A stretch of DNA of 64,000 nucleotides from Branchiostoma floridae (taxonomy: Eukaryota; Chordata; Leptocardii; Amphioxiformes; Branchiostomatidae), in NCBI RefSeq assembly GCF_000003815.2, contig NC_049983.1, positions 720,524 to 784,523 of the forward strand, read 5' to 3'. The stretch's first letter is position 1; each line of letters begins with the position of its first letter. Positions 1-11,604 of the stretch are shown here, one piece after another. The notes beneath the pieces are model-generated. The model ran no database searches, was not told the DNA's origin, and worked only from the letters and a program-made list of their open reading frames with translations. Made by a program: the position numbers and the translations under genes.

Positions 1-2
1 AG

Positions 3-488
3 GCTGACTTGCTGGCAGAGCGTTACTCGAGGAAAGCCGACATAATCATTAGAGGTCTGCCATGCAACGAGAAGGAAGATTCACAACAGGTATTTGCTGT
101 TTTTTTGTCGGAGAAACTTCATCTTGCGCCTGTGCCTTTCGCCGCGGTCCATCGCCTCTCGAGACCCACAAAAACGCGCCCGAACCCACCCCTGTTGGTC
201 AGATTGCTCAACTTCCACGATCGGGATCGGATTCTACGAGAGGGAAGGAAGTTACGCGGGAACAAGGAGGGACTGGCGGTTTTCGAGCATCTCCCCCCTC
301 CCCTACAGGCAGCGAGGGCCAGCCTTGTCCCGGTTCGAGACGCTGAAGCAGCAAAAGCCAAAGGTACTGATACTAGGGTTTCGATTTGGGTGCCTCCCAA
401 GGCAACGTACGCAATGTTACTTGTGAACGGTCAAGAGAAGAAACGCGCCGATGCGATTGACCTTATGCTATCTACAAAGAACACATGA
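3..488 (+). CDS. L1-type ORF1 protein, C-terminal part (5' end outside window)
   Basis: The frame is open from the first bases of the window to the stop at 486-488, about 161 residues. It starts with an ERYSRKADIIIRGLP stretch, which resembles the edge between the coiled coil and the RRM-like domain of L1-type ORF1 RNA-binding proteins (older family name Transposase_22). A basic middle (PLLVRLLNFHDRDRILREGRKLRG) and a C-terminal domain follow. Such proteins coat retrotransposon RNA in trimers. The coiled coil would lie upstream of position 1. It precedes the L1-like ORF2 at 1219 on the same strand and probably belongs to the same element, although the 730-bp spacer is long. No frame break is visible in this part. 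The assignment is by sequence pattern only. Confidence 0.6.
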   Translation, partial: ADLLAERYSRKADIIIRGLPCNEKEDSQQVFAVFLSEKLHLAPVPFAAVHRLSRPTKTRPNPPLLVRLLNFHDRDRILREGRKLRGNKEGLAVFEHLPPPLQAARASLVPVRDAEAAKAKGTDTRVSIWVPPKATYAMLLVNGQEKKRADAIDLMLSTKNT

Positions 489-1218
489 TGGTGAACATGT
501 TGTTTAAAATTTGACTGAAATAATTAAACGAACATTTCTTCTCTTTGAGGCGCTGGTGTGTTTTTTATGTATGTGAAGACAGTACTAGTACATAGGAATC
601 AGAATACCTTCTTGTTTTGTTTGCAAGTCACAGGTAGTAACAAATATGCGGCGGCATGGATTTTTGTAATTGGCTTGCATGCTTCACAGGTGCAAGCATT
701 CGTTTGAACACGTGCTGATCAGCGTGCACTTAATTGACTTGAAATGTCAACACCTTGCGTAACCCACAGCCGAGCCGGTGTATTCCGTTGCTGCCTGTTC
801 TTTTCTTTTGTTACAGTATTGTCTGAGTTCTGAATCGGACCGATTCTCCTACTTGTGTTGATTTAATTTGTACTTTCTGTTACTTTTTGGTTTATTATGT
901 ATATAAAACTTTTGCGGAATACTGAAATAATTGAAATAATGGAGCTTATATGAGAAAGGCCACCAACTTCAGTTATGATCTTGTGTTTTGGTGGTGTTTA
1001 TGTTGTTTCCTTTGTGTTTTTGAACCATCCAGCAATATTGATCCCCAGTGTTATGTTTTGTTATGTCTATTGTACAGATATTATGATTTCCAATCATTCA
1101 GTAACATTGTATGTGATTTTCAGTTTTGTTAACTTTTATTCAGTTGCTACAGATACAGTATTACTTTGCCCGCTTACCCCAGATGCTCTCCAATCATACT
1201 TGACATTCCCAACAAACC
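489..1218. other. Spacer between L1-like ORF1 and ORF2, no gene seen
   Basis: This AT-rich stretch has only short chance frames. It could be an inter-ORF region of the L1-like element or inserted sequence. No terminal repeats or splice-bounded exon were recognised. Confidence 0.4.
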
Positions 1219-3902
1219 ATGACCCAGGTTGAAGTTCAAATTGCTAGCTATAACTGTAATGGACTTAGAGACCATATGAAACGTAGGGGGGTCTTTACAT
1301 GGCTCAGGGATAAGCCATATCAAATTATATGCCTACAGGAGACCCATTCAACATTATCTGAAGAGAGTAGGTGGCAGAATGAGTGGGGGGATCCATGATT
1401 TTCTCTCATGGAACCTCTAGTCAAAGAGGGACAGTCATTCTTTTCAAAAACAACATTAATCCATCCGTCCATCAAACTTAAACTGATCCTCATGGCAGAT
1501 GGATTATTGTAGATTTAACTATTGATAGTTATAGATTTTGTATAGTCAATATTTATGCCCCTAATGAGGACTCCCCGGAGTTCTTTTTTAGTTTATCAGA
1601 AGAATTAGATAACTTCCCAGAGTGTAATGAAAGCTTAATCATAACTGGAGACTTTAATACTGTACAAAATCCACAATTAGACAGACTTGGAACCAACAGA
1701 TCTTACCACCCCAAAGCCTATGAATCTATCTCTGAAATGAAAGGTAAACATGACTTACATGACATATGGCGTTTTAGAAATCCAAATAATATTAGATACA
1801 CATGGAGGCGAAAAAATCAAGCAAGTAGAATTGATTACTTCTTAGTTAGTTTTTCATTGATTAACAGGATTTCCAAATGCGTTATTGCAGATTCTTTTAA
1901 ATCGGACCATAAATTAATTTCCATGTCTCTTATAACTGCCGAGTTTCCTTCGGGGAAAGGGGTTCTGGAAGTTTAATACTTCATTATTAGACGACACAAT
2001 ATTTTACCAGAAAACTATTGAAACCATGACTGAATTTTTCCAGATTAATAACGATACTGCTAACCCACATATTTTATGGGAAACCGCCAAATGTTTTTTC
2101 AGGGGTCACTGCATAAAATACTCAAGTTGGAAAAACAAACAATACTTATCTAAGGAAAAGCAGTTAACTGATGATATAAACAAACTTAACACCCAAATTG
2201 ACAGTATGGTCTCCCCTCCAGATTCAATTCTCCGGGATTTAGATTGTAAACAAAAAGAACTAGAACTACTATATAAACAACGGTTAAATGGTATAATTAT
2301 TAGGTCAAGAGCCAGGTGGATGGAGTCTGGGGAGAGATGCTCAAAATATTTTTTAAATCTAATTCACAGAAATTACACCAGAAAGAATGTGCAGAAACTA
2401 AAAATATCAGATGACACTTTCACATGCAACCCTGAAGAAATTCTAAACAAGCAAAATGAATTTTATTCTGACTTGTATTCTTTTAATGACCCTCCATTGC
2501 CCCTGACCCCTGAGAATTCTCAACAATTTTTTCCTACAGAGTATAATAAAATATTGTCACCTGAACAACAGCTGGTCTGTGAGGGACTTATTACTGAAAA
2601 AGAACTATTAAATGCAATCAACAGTTTTTCAAATGGTAAATCTCCTGGTTTAGATGGTATCCCTGTTGAAGCCTATAGAAAGTTTTATTCTGTATTTAAA
2701 GTCCCCATGCTTAGATGTTTTAATTACTCTTTAGAACAAGGTTGTTTACCAAATACTCAGAGACAAGGAATTATTTCGCTACTTTTAAAACAAGGAAGTG
2801 ATGGGAAAGATAAAGACCCCACTTTATTGGACAACTGGAGACCCCTTACTTTATTATGCTGTGACTATAGAATACTTTCCAAATGTTTAGCGTTAAGAGT
2901 TAGATCTGTTATTACCAAAATTATTCATGAGGATCAAACTGGGTTTATACATGGGAGGTTTATAGGTGATAATGTAAGACGTATTCTCGATACTATTGAT
3001 TATTATGAACAGGAAGATAAACCTGGACTTATTTTTATTGCAGACTATCGTAAGGCCTTTGACACAATAAGGTGGGACTTTATCATACAAGCTTTAGAAT
3101 TCTTTCATTTCGGCCCCCAATTTATTGCATGGATAAAAGTGTTATATAATAATGTTACCAGTTCTGTGTTAAATAACGGCTATATGTCAAATCCTTTTAC
3201 TTTACATCGTGGTGTTAGACAGGGTTGTCCCCTCAGCCCATATCTTTTTGTTATTGCTGTAGAAATATTCTCTATTAAGATACGATATAATGAAAACTTA
3301 ACCGGATTATCAGTTAATGGAAAGTCTACCAAAATTTCACAATATGCAGATGACTCAAATTTCCCCTTTGTTCCTAAGCTAGCCTCTTTTTATGCTCTTC
3401 TTGATGATTTAGATAACTTCTCACAAATCTCTGGACTTGATTTAAATGCTGAAAAATGCAAAATACTTAGAATTGGCTCTTTGAGAAACAGCAATTTCAA
3501 ATTACCTACCCATCTACCTTTTCAATGGATAAATGGAGGTGTCAAATTGTTAGGTACTCATATACCCGAGGATATAGACACTATCGTTGACTTGAATTTC
3601 AAGCCTGTTTTGAATAAATTAGATAGACTTTTATATCCTTGGAAAGGGAAACAATTATCTTTATTTGGCAAAATAGTTGTAATTAACTCATTAATTGTCC
3701 CACAGTTCACCCACCTTTTTCAGGTTCTCCCGATGCCAGACAAACAGTTATTTATACAGTATGAGCGGAAAATTTTCTCTTTCATCTGGAACGGAGGGCC
3801 TGAAAAAGTTGGCAGGAAAACTATTTATAACTCTATTGAAAATGGTGGTCTAAATCTCATTAACTTGTATGCCTTTGCACTTACAATAAACTGGATGACA
3901 CT
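1219..3902 (+). pseudogene. L1-like ORF2, endonuclease plus reverse transcriptase half
   Basis: ATG at 1219 starts an apurinic-type endonuclease (ASYNCNGLRDH, later CLQETHS, NIYAPNED, TGDFNTV, SRIDYFL, SDHKLI), the target-nicking enzyme of L1-type retrotransposons. The reverse transcriptase follows, with SPGLDGIPVEAY, NWRPLTLL, DYRKAFDTI, GVRQGCPLSPYLF and the catalytic YADD at about 3343-3354. Three lesions break the frame: a shift near 1385-1392, a stop at 1479-1481, and a shift near 1950-1965 (the endonuclease frame ends while FNTSLLDDTIFYQ continues in the RT frame). From 2026 the RT frame is open and runs into the inserted CR1-like element near 3903. The rest of this ORF2 resumes at 7609. 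It is a dead copy. Confidence 0.85.
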
Positions 3903-6900
3903 GAAAACCTGCAAGTGCAACGCAAAAGTGAATCCTGGTTTGTACGGACTGAGACTCCTGTCACCGTCGGCATCTGGAACAAGAAACGTCAGACAAGTTT
4001 TGAATCTGCTCTCCTGCCTGGCGATACTGTTGTCTGGCGATGTCTCCCCAAACCCCGGACCTAGGACTGCAAGGTTCCCGTGTGGACTGTGTTTGAACAG
4101 GGTAGGAAATGGCATTTCTTGTGACTTATGTGAAACCCGGTTTCACACCACTTGTGCATTTGTAACTGATGTAAACAACATGACAGATAAATGGATTTGT
4201 AGTAAATGCTCTGCTATGCCAGATGTTGTAGATGGTGACTCTCTTTCTCTCGACCCTGAGAATTTCTTTACAGTTAGTGAAGATGCACCAGTTAAATCTG
4301 ATCATAAGGGTCTTTTGTTTGCCCACCAAAACATCCGCAGCCTGGTAAGAAAGAAAGCCCAGCTAGAAGCTTTCTTAGACTACAGTAATGCAGATGTATT
4401 TGCTGTGACAGAAACATTGTTGGATGACACAATCACTGATGGTCTCGTGTCGATAGGTGGTTACAATACACTTAGACACGACCGTGGTTCAAGGCACGGA
4501 GGCGGTGTTGCTCTCTACATTTCTAACCAGATCCCTTTTAAAGCCCGCCCTGACCTTGAAATCCCTGGCCTTGAGGCGGTCTGGGCTGAGCTTATGCCAC
4601 CCTCTCGGAAAAATATACTAGTATGCAGCATGTACCGCCCCCCTACCGACAACCACAACTTTTTTGACAAACTAGATGGATGTATGGACAATGTTGGGAG
4701 TGAGGATAAAGAAATAATGATAATGGGGGATTTAAACTGTGATTCATTAGTGACTGAAAACTCAGGTCCCATCGGCAAGTTACGTTTTTCTTGTATGTTA
4801 CATCAACTTGATAACGTAATAACTACTCCAACAAGAGAAACGGACACGTCCAGCACTTCTATTGACGTTATCCTTACAAACGAGAAATCACACTTGCACA
4901 ATTATGGTACCTACGAGGGGGGGTTTAGCGACCATGCGATGGTTTTTACTTACCACAGAGTTAACAATACTAAGTCTCAACCAACTGTAATCAAAAGAAG
5001 AAACTACAAAAATTTCAGCGAGGAGAGTTTTCTCCGTGACCTAGCACAGGTACCATGGCACATTATAGAAGACTTTCCAACTGTAGATGAGCAGCTGACA
5101 GCTTGGGAAGACCTTCTAAACAGTGCTGTAAATGTGCATGCTCCCTTAAAGAAGCTGAAAGTCAAAGGGACGCCTGCTCCATGGCTCACTAATGACATAC
5201 GTAAGCTGATTTCTATTAGGGATCACCTGTACAAGAAGGCCAAACGCTCAGGTAGTGCCCATGACATGGCTGAATACAAGACTATGAAAAACCAGGTTAA
5301 CTACATATGTCGTAAGGCCAAGAAAGATCATGCCACAAAATCAATTATGGAAGGGACTGAAAGAGGCAAAGCAGGTCTATGGAAGGCTATCCGAAACCTG
5401 CTTCCAAGAACAACGGCTAACGCTATCACTTGTATTCAATATGATGGTCAGAATATCACCAACAGTAACAGAATAGCAGAATGTTTTAATGAATTCTTCC
5501 ATAAAGTCGTGCATGACTTGTATCAGTCTATCCCAAGTACTGTTTCCCAGTTCTCTCCTTTACAGTTTGTTAACAAAGCTGTTAGCACGTTTGCCTTTAC
5601 TCCTATCACGGACTCTTTTGTTGTGAACCAGTTATCCACGCTCAAAGTTGGAAAAGCCACTGGGATAGACAGTTTTGATAACAAGCTTTTAAAACTTGGA
5701 GCGCACATACTTGGTCCTCCTCTGACAAGACTGTTCAACAACTCCCTGATGATTGGTCACTTCCCGAAAAGCTGGAAGCAGTCCAAAATCGTCCCAATCC
5801 ATAAGAAAGGAGACAAAACAAATCCTGGCAACTATCGCCCTGTATCACTCTTATCTGGGGTATCCAAAATACTTGAAAGAGCTGTCCACAATCAACTATA
5901 TCAGTATCTGACCCAAAATAGACTCTTAACACATTACCAGTCTGGGTTCAGAAAGAAACACTCTTGTGAGACAGCGCTTCACTCGGTGATTGAGGAGTGG
6001 GTAAGCTCTATTGACAAGAGGGAATTAACCGGAGTGGTATTTTGTGACCTGTCTCGAGCTTTCGATACCCTTGACCACAACATAATGGTACGTAAACTCC
6101 AACAATACGGTGCAGATGACATGGCTTGCAAATGGTTCCAGTCATACTTGACTGGGAGGATACAACATACATGCATTAACTCAGTTCTATCCTCATCTAT
6201 CAACGTAACCTGTGGAGTCCCTCAAGGGTCAATATTAGGCCCACTTCTGTTTATTATATATGTGAATGACTTACCAAATTGCATGCAACTCTGTAAGATT
6301 GCACTGTATGCCGACGATACGATAATTTACTTCGCGGCACGCAATGTACAGGCAATTGAGCAGGCCATCCAGAGCGACTCAGCCAGACTTTCCCAGTGGT
6401 TTGCGGCTAACAAATTGTCGTTAAACCCCACGAAATGTAAAACGATGTTAGTGGGTTCGTCAAGAGCAAACGACATTAACACTGAATTAGATATTACTTT
6501 AGCTGGCACTACTCTTGACCAAGTTGATAAATTCAAGTATCTTGGAGTCATTATTGACAACATGTTAAAGTGGCATGATCACTGTGATCATCTTAACAAG
6601 AAGCTAGCTCAAATAATCGGAATAATGAAGTACCTTAAACACTACCTGGATAGAGAGGCGCTGCTCACAATTTACAAAGCCCTATTTCTCCCACACATAC
6701 AGTATTGCAGCACTGTCTGGGATCAAGGGGGTAAAGGAAGTCTGGATAAACTACAGAAACTCCAAACTAGAGCTGGTCGCGTGATCATGGGGTACGATCG
6801 CCATACTTCTACATCAAATGTCTTACGTAGTCTTGGATGGGTCCAAATAGTTGATGTACATAAAAGAAGTAAGGCAACGCTCGTTTTCAAGGCACTTAAC

Positions 6901-7128
6901 GGCATGACCCCTCCCCATCTTACTGCATTGTTCTCCCAACTCTCAGAAATACACACACATAATACCCGTCTTAGATCACAAGGTGGACTCCTGCTGCCTA
7001 AAGCTAAATCTGAATATAGAAAGAAAGCTTTTTCATACTCAGGGGCGGTGCTCTGGAATTCCCTGTCGTCCCAATTAAGATCTGCGAGGACACTGTCACA
7101 GTTTAAACGATTGTATGACCAGGACTAA
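3903..7128 (+). CDS. CR1-like ORF2: 2A-like motif, PHD finger, endonuclease, reverse transcriptase
   Basis: The reading frame is unbroken to the stop at 7126-7128, about 1074 residues. Order: a hydrophobic run ending in GDVSPNPGP (4036-4062), which resembles the ribosome-skipping 2A consensus D-x-E-x-N-P-G-P with Ser in place of Glu; a PHD-like zinc finger at about 4078-4215 (CGLC, CDLC, FHTTC, CSKC); an endonuclease (HQNIRSL, VTETLL, MYRPP, MGDLNCD, SDHAMV); an RT with GVPQGSILGPLLF and YADD at 6307-6318; and a C-terminal domain ending QFKRLYDQD. Such ORFs make the protein that copies the element into DNA at a nicked target. There is no Met before the PHD finger, so the element is 5' truncated. 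The frame is continuous with the upstream L1-like RT from 2026. Confidence 0.85.
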
Positions 7129-7608
7129 GGATTCTGATTGTATATATTTTAACTTTAGTTCCTGTCATATCACAGTGGATTCTTTTGTTTGATTTCTGTA
7201 TTATGTTTTGATGCTAAGACTGACATTTATGTTCTCTTCTGTTATTTTTCATTTGCAAATCAACTTTGAAACAAACACTGCCCGACCAGCGACACATTGA
7301 TATGCAAATTCCACTTTTCGTTACTTTGATTTTAAGTTGATCCACTGCCTGAATGTGTTATTATTGTTATTATCATTACCATTATTATATTAAGTTATCC
7401 TGAGTTATTTGTATTGTAAATAGTTGACACCTGACGTTTAGTTATTTAAGTTTGACCTTTGATGTCAATTTTGATTCAGTTGTTGTGATTTTGTGTTAAT
7501 TTATGTTGGGGTCTCCCGGCCTCCCAGGAGGTATTGAAAAACGCCAGAAGGCGATGTATTTTCCTGGATAAATAAATAAACTGAACTAAACTGAACTGAA
7601 ACTGAACA
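7129..7608 (+). other. 3' UTR and tail of the CR1-like element
   Basis: Noncoding, ending in AATAAATAAA and four to five degenerate ACTGAA-type units before the L1-like coding sequence resumes. Confidence 0.7.
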
Positions 7609-8709
7609 ATAAAAGCTTCTTGGGTTCCCAAATTGTACTTTAATCAAGATTGGTTCAGTGCATGTATTTTAAGAATGCATCCAGCATTTTATTCGGATTT
7701 ATTTCCTTTCTTTCAGCTTAAGTCTATACAGCACCTTAAGTTAAGGCCTTTTCTAAGTGAAGTATTGATGGCATGGTACACATACCAGTATAAGACCCCC
7801 ACAGGCCCTGCTGATATTAAACAACAATTATTGTTTATGAATGCCAATATCCTTATTAATGATTTACCTGTTGTATTTAATGCATTCATCAGTCGAAAAC
7901 TTGTATTTGTAAATGATATTTTGAACTGCAATGGTATTATTATGTCTTACCATGAATTCTCCAGAAAGCATGGAACAATTTGTGATCAGTTTAGATACAA
8001 CCAATTGATCTCTGCAATTCCTAACAAATGGAAATCAGTGCTATGCAACACTTCTCCAGAGCAAGTATGCATACCTTTAATGCAGAATAATACATGGTTA
8101 AAACAGATGAAAATTAATAAGAGTATGTATAGATTCTTTTCACTATGTAATAATCTTATTGATATTTCTCATAAAGTACAATTATCATGGCTGTACCTCT
8201 TTGACACCCCCATCCCTTGGAAACAGGCATACACTTCTTTAACTTACTGTACTATTGACCCACAAACCAGAATTTTCCAATATAAAATTTTGCATAAGTT
8301 TTTACCCACAAATAGATTATTATATATCTGGAAATTAATTGATGACCCTTTATGCTCATTCTGTCACCTTGAAGATGAGACTTACCTGCATGTGTTTTGG
8401 GAATGTCCTAACTTAATTGGCTTTTGGGACAAAATCAATAAATGGTATTTTCAAAAAACAGGCCAAAACATTTATTTAAATGGCTTTATTGTTATTTTCG
8501 GAAACTTAATCCCTGGCACTCCCGTCATTCAAAACCTTATTCTTCTCCTAGCGAAAAACTTTATATACACTAACAGAAAGTCCAATAACTTGAATTTTGA
8601 GTCGTTTCTTCGTAATGTTTATTTCTTTAATAAAGTAGAGTACTATATTGCAGCTAGAAAAGGAAAATTGGACAAGCATCTGGGTAAATGGGGCACTTTA
8701 TGTAATTGA
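7609..8709 (+). pseudogene. L1-like ORF2, C-terminal part
   Basis: This is the remainder of the L1-like ORF2 after the CR1-like insertion, about 366 codons open to the stop at 8707-8709. It begins IKASWVPKLYFNQDWF and carries the C-terminal cysteine motif CSFCHLEDETYLHVFWECPN (CX2C, HX4C), a nucleic-acid binding segment required for L1-type retrotransposition in studied elements. It has no start codon of its own and is cut off from the RT, so it is non-functional as it stands. Confidence 0.85.
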
Positions 8710-9137
8710 TTATTCTGCACATTTCTATTGAGTTGATATGATCACTTCATATATTTCAGTTTGATATGATTATTTCATATAGTTCTTGTTATGATCATTT
8801 TATGTGCATATGATTATTTCAAAAGTTTTCTGTTCATAGATTATTTCATAATCTCTGCTGATATAATCTGATTTCATACGTTTTTCTTACAATCATTTCG
8901 TACGTTTCTGTTCAGTTAATCTTTGTTTATTTAGATATGTAAATTGCAAAGTTTGTTTATATTATTTCATACATTTCTGTGCATATTCTTGTTTCATATG
9001 TTTCCGCTGGAGATGATTATTTCATAATCACACTTCTTTGTTTGATATTCTATTCATACATTCTTATTCTGTAATTGCTGGATGGTCTTTATACGTTTGT
9101 TTTGTTGAATAAAAAAAAATAAAAAAATAAAAAGATA
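8710..9137 (+). repeat. L1-like 3' UTR with degenerate short repeats and A-rich tail
   Basis: From about 8735 to 9075 the sequence repeats a loose ~30-bp unit built around ATGATTATTTCATA and GTTTCTG. It ends in an A-rich run at 9110-9137, the expected 3' end of the L1-like element. Confidence 0.6.
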
Positions 9138-9231
9138 TTATGTTTGTAAGATCCAAGTTTTAAAGAGGGAGAATCCGGCCAGATGACACGCGTGTCTACG
9201 TGACATACTAAATTCTCGGCGAAGCTTATCA

Positions 9232-10088
9232 GTGTCTGTGCCCAGCAGCACTCCTCTGACTGACAATGATATTGCTAATGTAATCAATCATCACTTTTCT
9301 GACATCGTTAACGAACTTCCATGCCTTGACCTTGAGTCATTGCCATCTTACCTGCCTTCTCCTTCTAGACCTCCGCATATACATTCATATGAGGTTCATG
9401 AAATCTTGAAGCGCCTTGATGCAAGGAAAAGCTGCGGCCCTGATAACATTTCCTCGAAAATCAAAACATTTGCTGTCGAATTTAGTGAAATTCTTGCCCA
9501 TATTTTCAACTGCTCATTGGAAGAGGGACGTGTTCCCAAACAATGGAAAGAAGCCATTATTGCCCCAATTCCAAACTCGGAAAGTCCCAGCGTCAGTAGA
9601 GCATCTACGACCAATATCACTCACTTCTGTTTTTATGAAAACGTTTGAATCGTTCATTTCAAAATGGATTTTCCAAGACATTGACAAAATTCTGGATCCA
9701 AATCAATATGGCAGTAGAAAAGAGCACTCATCTGTCCACTACTTGATTAGTATGATTGATTCAATTCTTCGCGGTGCTGAGACCCCTAAAAGCATCCAGA
9801 CTGTTTTGCTGACTGATTTTATCAAAGAGTTTGATAGAAATGATCATACTATCTTAATCCGCAATTGTTAACATGCGGTGTGCGTACTTGTATTTTACCA
9901 TTGCTTTGTGATTTTCTGACTGAGCGTACACAATGTGTCCGGTACCGATGCGTTATTTCCAGTTGGGAGAAAATTGCCTCTGGTGCCCCACAGGGGACAA
10001 AACTAGGGCCGATCCTGTTCCTAGTATATGTGAATGATGCAGTGCATTTTTTTCTGGATAGATGGAAGTATGTTGATGATCTGTCGTT
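9232..10088 (+). pseudogene. Second non-LTR retrotransposon, RT N-terminal and palm part
   Basis: Jockey/CR1-group RT. Visible are LKRLDARKSCGPDNIS, VPKQWKEAIIAPIP, then after a shift near 9580 HLRPISLTSVFMKTFE, LTDFIKEFDRNDHT, and after another shift near 9870 LTERTQCVRYR, GAPQGTKLGPILF and YVDDL at about 10067-10081. The domain order is right but two frameshifts make it dead. No endonuclease is seen upstream, so it is 5' truncated. The RT is split exactly after YVDDLS by the TIR element at 10091-10969. Confidence 0.8.
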
Positions 10089-10090
10089 TA

Positions 10091-10969
10091 TGCCTAGGTT
10101 ACACATAGCCGACTTTGGCTCCCGAACACTAGCCGAATCTCAGCCGACCCAAGTCGGCAGTAGTTCGGGAGTAGTCTGACCAGTTTAGGCAACGCCTATT
10201 TTTCTAGCGCCGAACATGTCCCGAACATCTCCCGACCAGTAAATGACTTACTCTCGACTGTGTCCCGAATGCTGTCAAACCTATTCCCTACCGTGCCGAC
10301 CTCTAGCCGCAGATTGTCGAATCACTCCTGACTGATCCCCAACTGATTACCGACCCTCTCTCGACTTGAAATGGACATAATCAGCGATTTTCAAAAGAGT
10401 GGTCATTTTTGTTTTTAATAAAGATTATCCTTTCTTCTATTTTGTAAACATCACCAAGAGATCAAATTTGGATCACAGATAGCTCCAATGCGGCATTTAT
10501 GGTTCTTTTTGTTTTTGGCTGGATTTCGGGGGTGATTCGTCTACGTCCTGGCAATAGTCTTTTTGCTTGGGAATGAGTTAGCAGAGATTTGTCTACGGTC
10601 TTGGGGTGAATCATTGGTACGTTGGAAACAAGCTGGGAGTAAGTCAGCAGTGTTTATGGCGTGGTTAAGATTTAATTTGACTGCTGACTTACTCCCGAAC
10701 ACCAACCGAACACTCAGCCGACCGTGCCGAACACCAGCCGACCACCAACCGACTCATTCCAGAGTTGCCGTTCAGAGCCGAATGTTTTGAACATTTCAAA
10801 ACATTCGAATGGAGCAGCCGAACACCAGCCGACTGAGCAGAACGCCAGCCGAACGCCAGCCGACTGAGCAGAACGCCAGCCGACTACAGCCGGCTAGCTT
10901 CCGAATTACTCCTAAACCACAGTCGGGAGAGAGTCGGGAGTCAAATTCGGCTATGTGTAACCTAGGCAT
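10091..10969. mobile_element. 879-bp MITE-like TIR element, TA target duplication
   Basis: The ends are perfect inverted repeats: TGCCTAGGTTACACATAGCC at 10091 and its reverse complement ending at 10969, continuing imperfectly through CGA...CTCCCGA. TA flanks both sides (10089-10090 and 10970-10971), the classical target of Tc1/mariner-type and some other DNA transposases. It interrupts the RT coding sequence, which resumes just after it, so the boundaries are supported independently. The interior is packed with CCGA-containing words and direct repeats such as GAACGCCAGCCGACTGAGCA. No transposase frame is present, so it must be mobilised in trans. Confidence 0.85.
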
Positions 10970-10971
10970 AA

Positions 10972-11604
10972 AAGAGAGCAGATTATTCAGTGAAGAGCTA
11001 GAGCTCAATGCAGACAACAATCAACCAACTAGATACATGGTCATCCGAAAACCGTATGACATTGAACGAAGATAAGTGCAAATTAATGTGTATTTCCTTC
11101 ATGAAGGATCCCCCTCTAGCTCCTGTGTTATTACTGAATGGCAAAGCCTCAGAGTACACTGAAGATGCCTCTATACTAGGTATCTGGATGTCTGCGGACT
11201 TGAAATGGGGAAAACATACTAACTTCATTATAAAAAAAGGAAGCCGTCGTCTTTTTTTGCTTAAAAACCTACGCTTTGGTGTCTGCACTGAAGATCTCTG
11301 TGAGATTTACCTATTATATGTCCGACCTATCATGGAATATGCGGCCCCAGTATGGCATCCAGGTTTAACATGTCAACAATCGGCTGCATTAGAACGCATA
11401 CAAAAGCGTGCGCTAAGAATTATTCTGGGCAGCGAATATACTTGTTATATCGAAGCTCTATGTAGGCTAAATATGAACACTTTAAAAGCAAGAAGAGAAT
11501 TTCTATGTCTTAAGTTCGCGAAATCCATGTTTAATTCACCCATTTTTCGAAGCTGGTTGCCAGCTACACGTCATGAAGTTCACAACAGAGACTTAAAACT
11601 ATAG
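10972..11604 (+). pseudogene. Second non-LTR retrotransposon, RT thumb and C-terminal part
   Basis: It continues the RT of 9232-10088 after the TIR insertion. From 11008 the frame is open: NQLDTWSSENRMTLNEDKCK, LGIWMSADLKWGKHT, RPIMEYAAPVWHPGL, LERIQKRALRIILG, ending HNRDLKL. The few codons right after the insertion are out of frame with it. A related C-terminus lies on the opposite strand at 12257-12745. Confidence 0.8.

Larger units (their letters stand above)
3903..7608 (+). mobile_element. CR1/L2-type non-LTR retrotransposon inserted in the L1-like ORF2
   Basis: Homology to the L1-like RT stops after INWMT (about 3900) and resumes at 7609 with SWVPKLYFNQDW, so everything between is insertion. 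The inserted element encodes a 2A-like motif, PHD finger, endonuclease and RT, then a ~480-bp 3' UTR. It ends in short repeats of ACTGAA type at 7580-7607, the kind of 3' microsatellite tail seen in CR1/L2/Rex families rather than poly(A). The 5' edge also contains ACACTGAAAA, so the target may have matched the tail repeat. The 5' boundary is approximate to within about 10 bp. The coding part has no internal stop, so the insertion looks younger than the host L1 copy. Confidence 0.8.
1219..9137 (+). mobile_element. L1-like non-LTR retrotransposon interrupted by a CR1-like insertion
   Basis: The element spans ORF2 (1219-3902 and 7609-8709), a 3' UTR and an A-rich tail at about 9110-9137. ORF1 at 3-488 probably belongs to it, in which case the element begins before the window. 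The interruption at 3903-7608 is a whole 3' portion of a CR1-like element in the same orientation. Target-site duplications of the L1 itself could not be checked because its 5' end is not defined. Confidence 0.75.
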
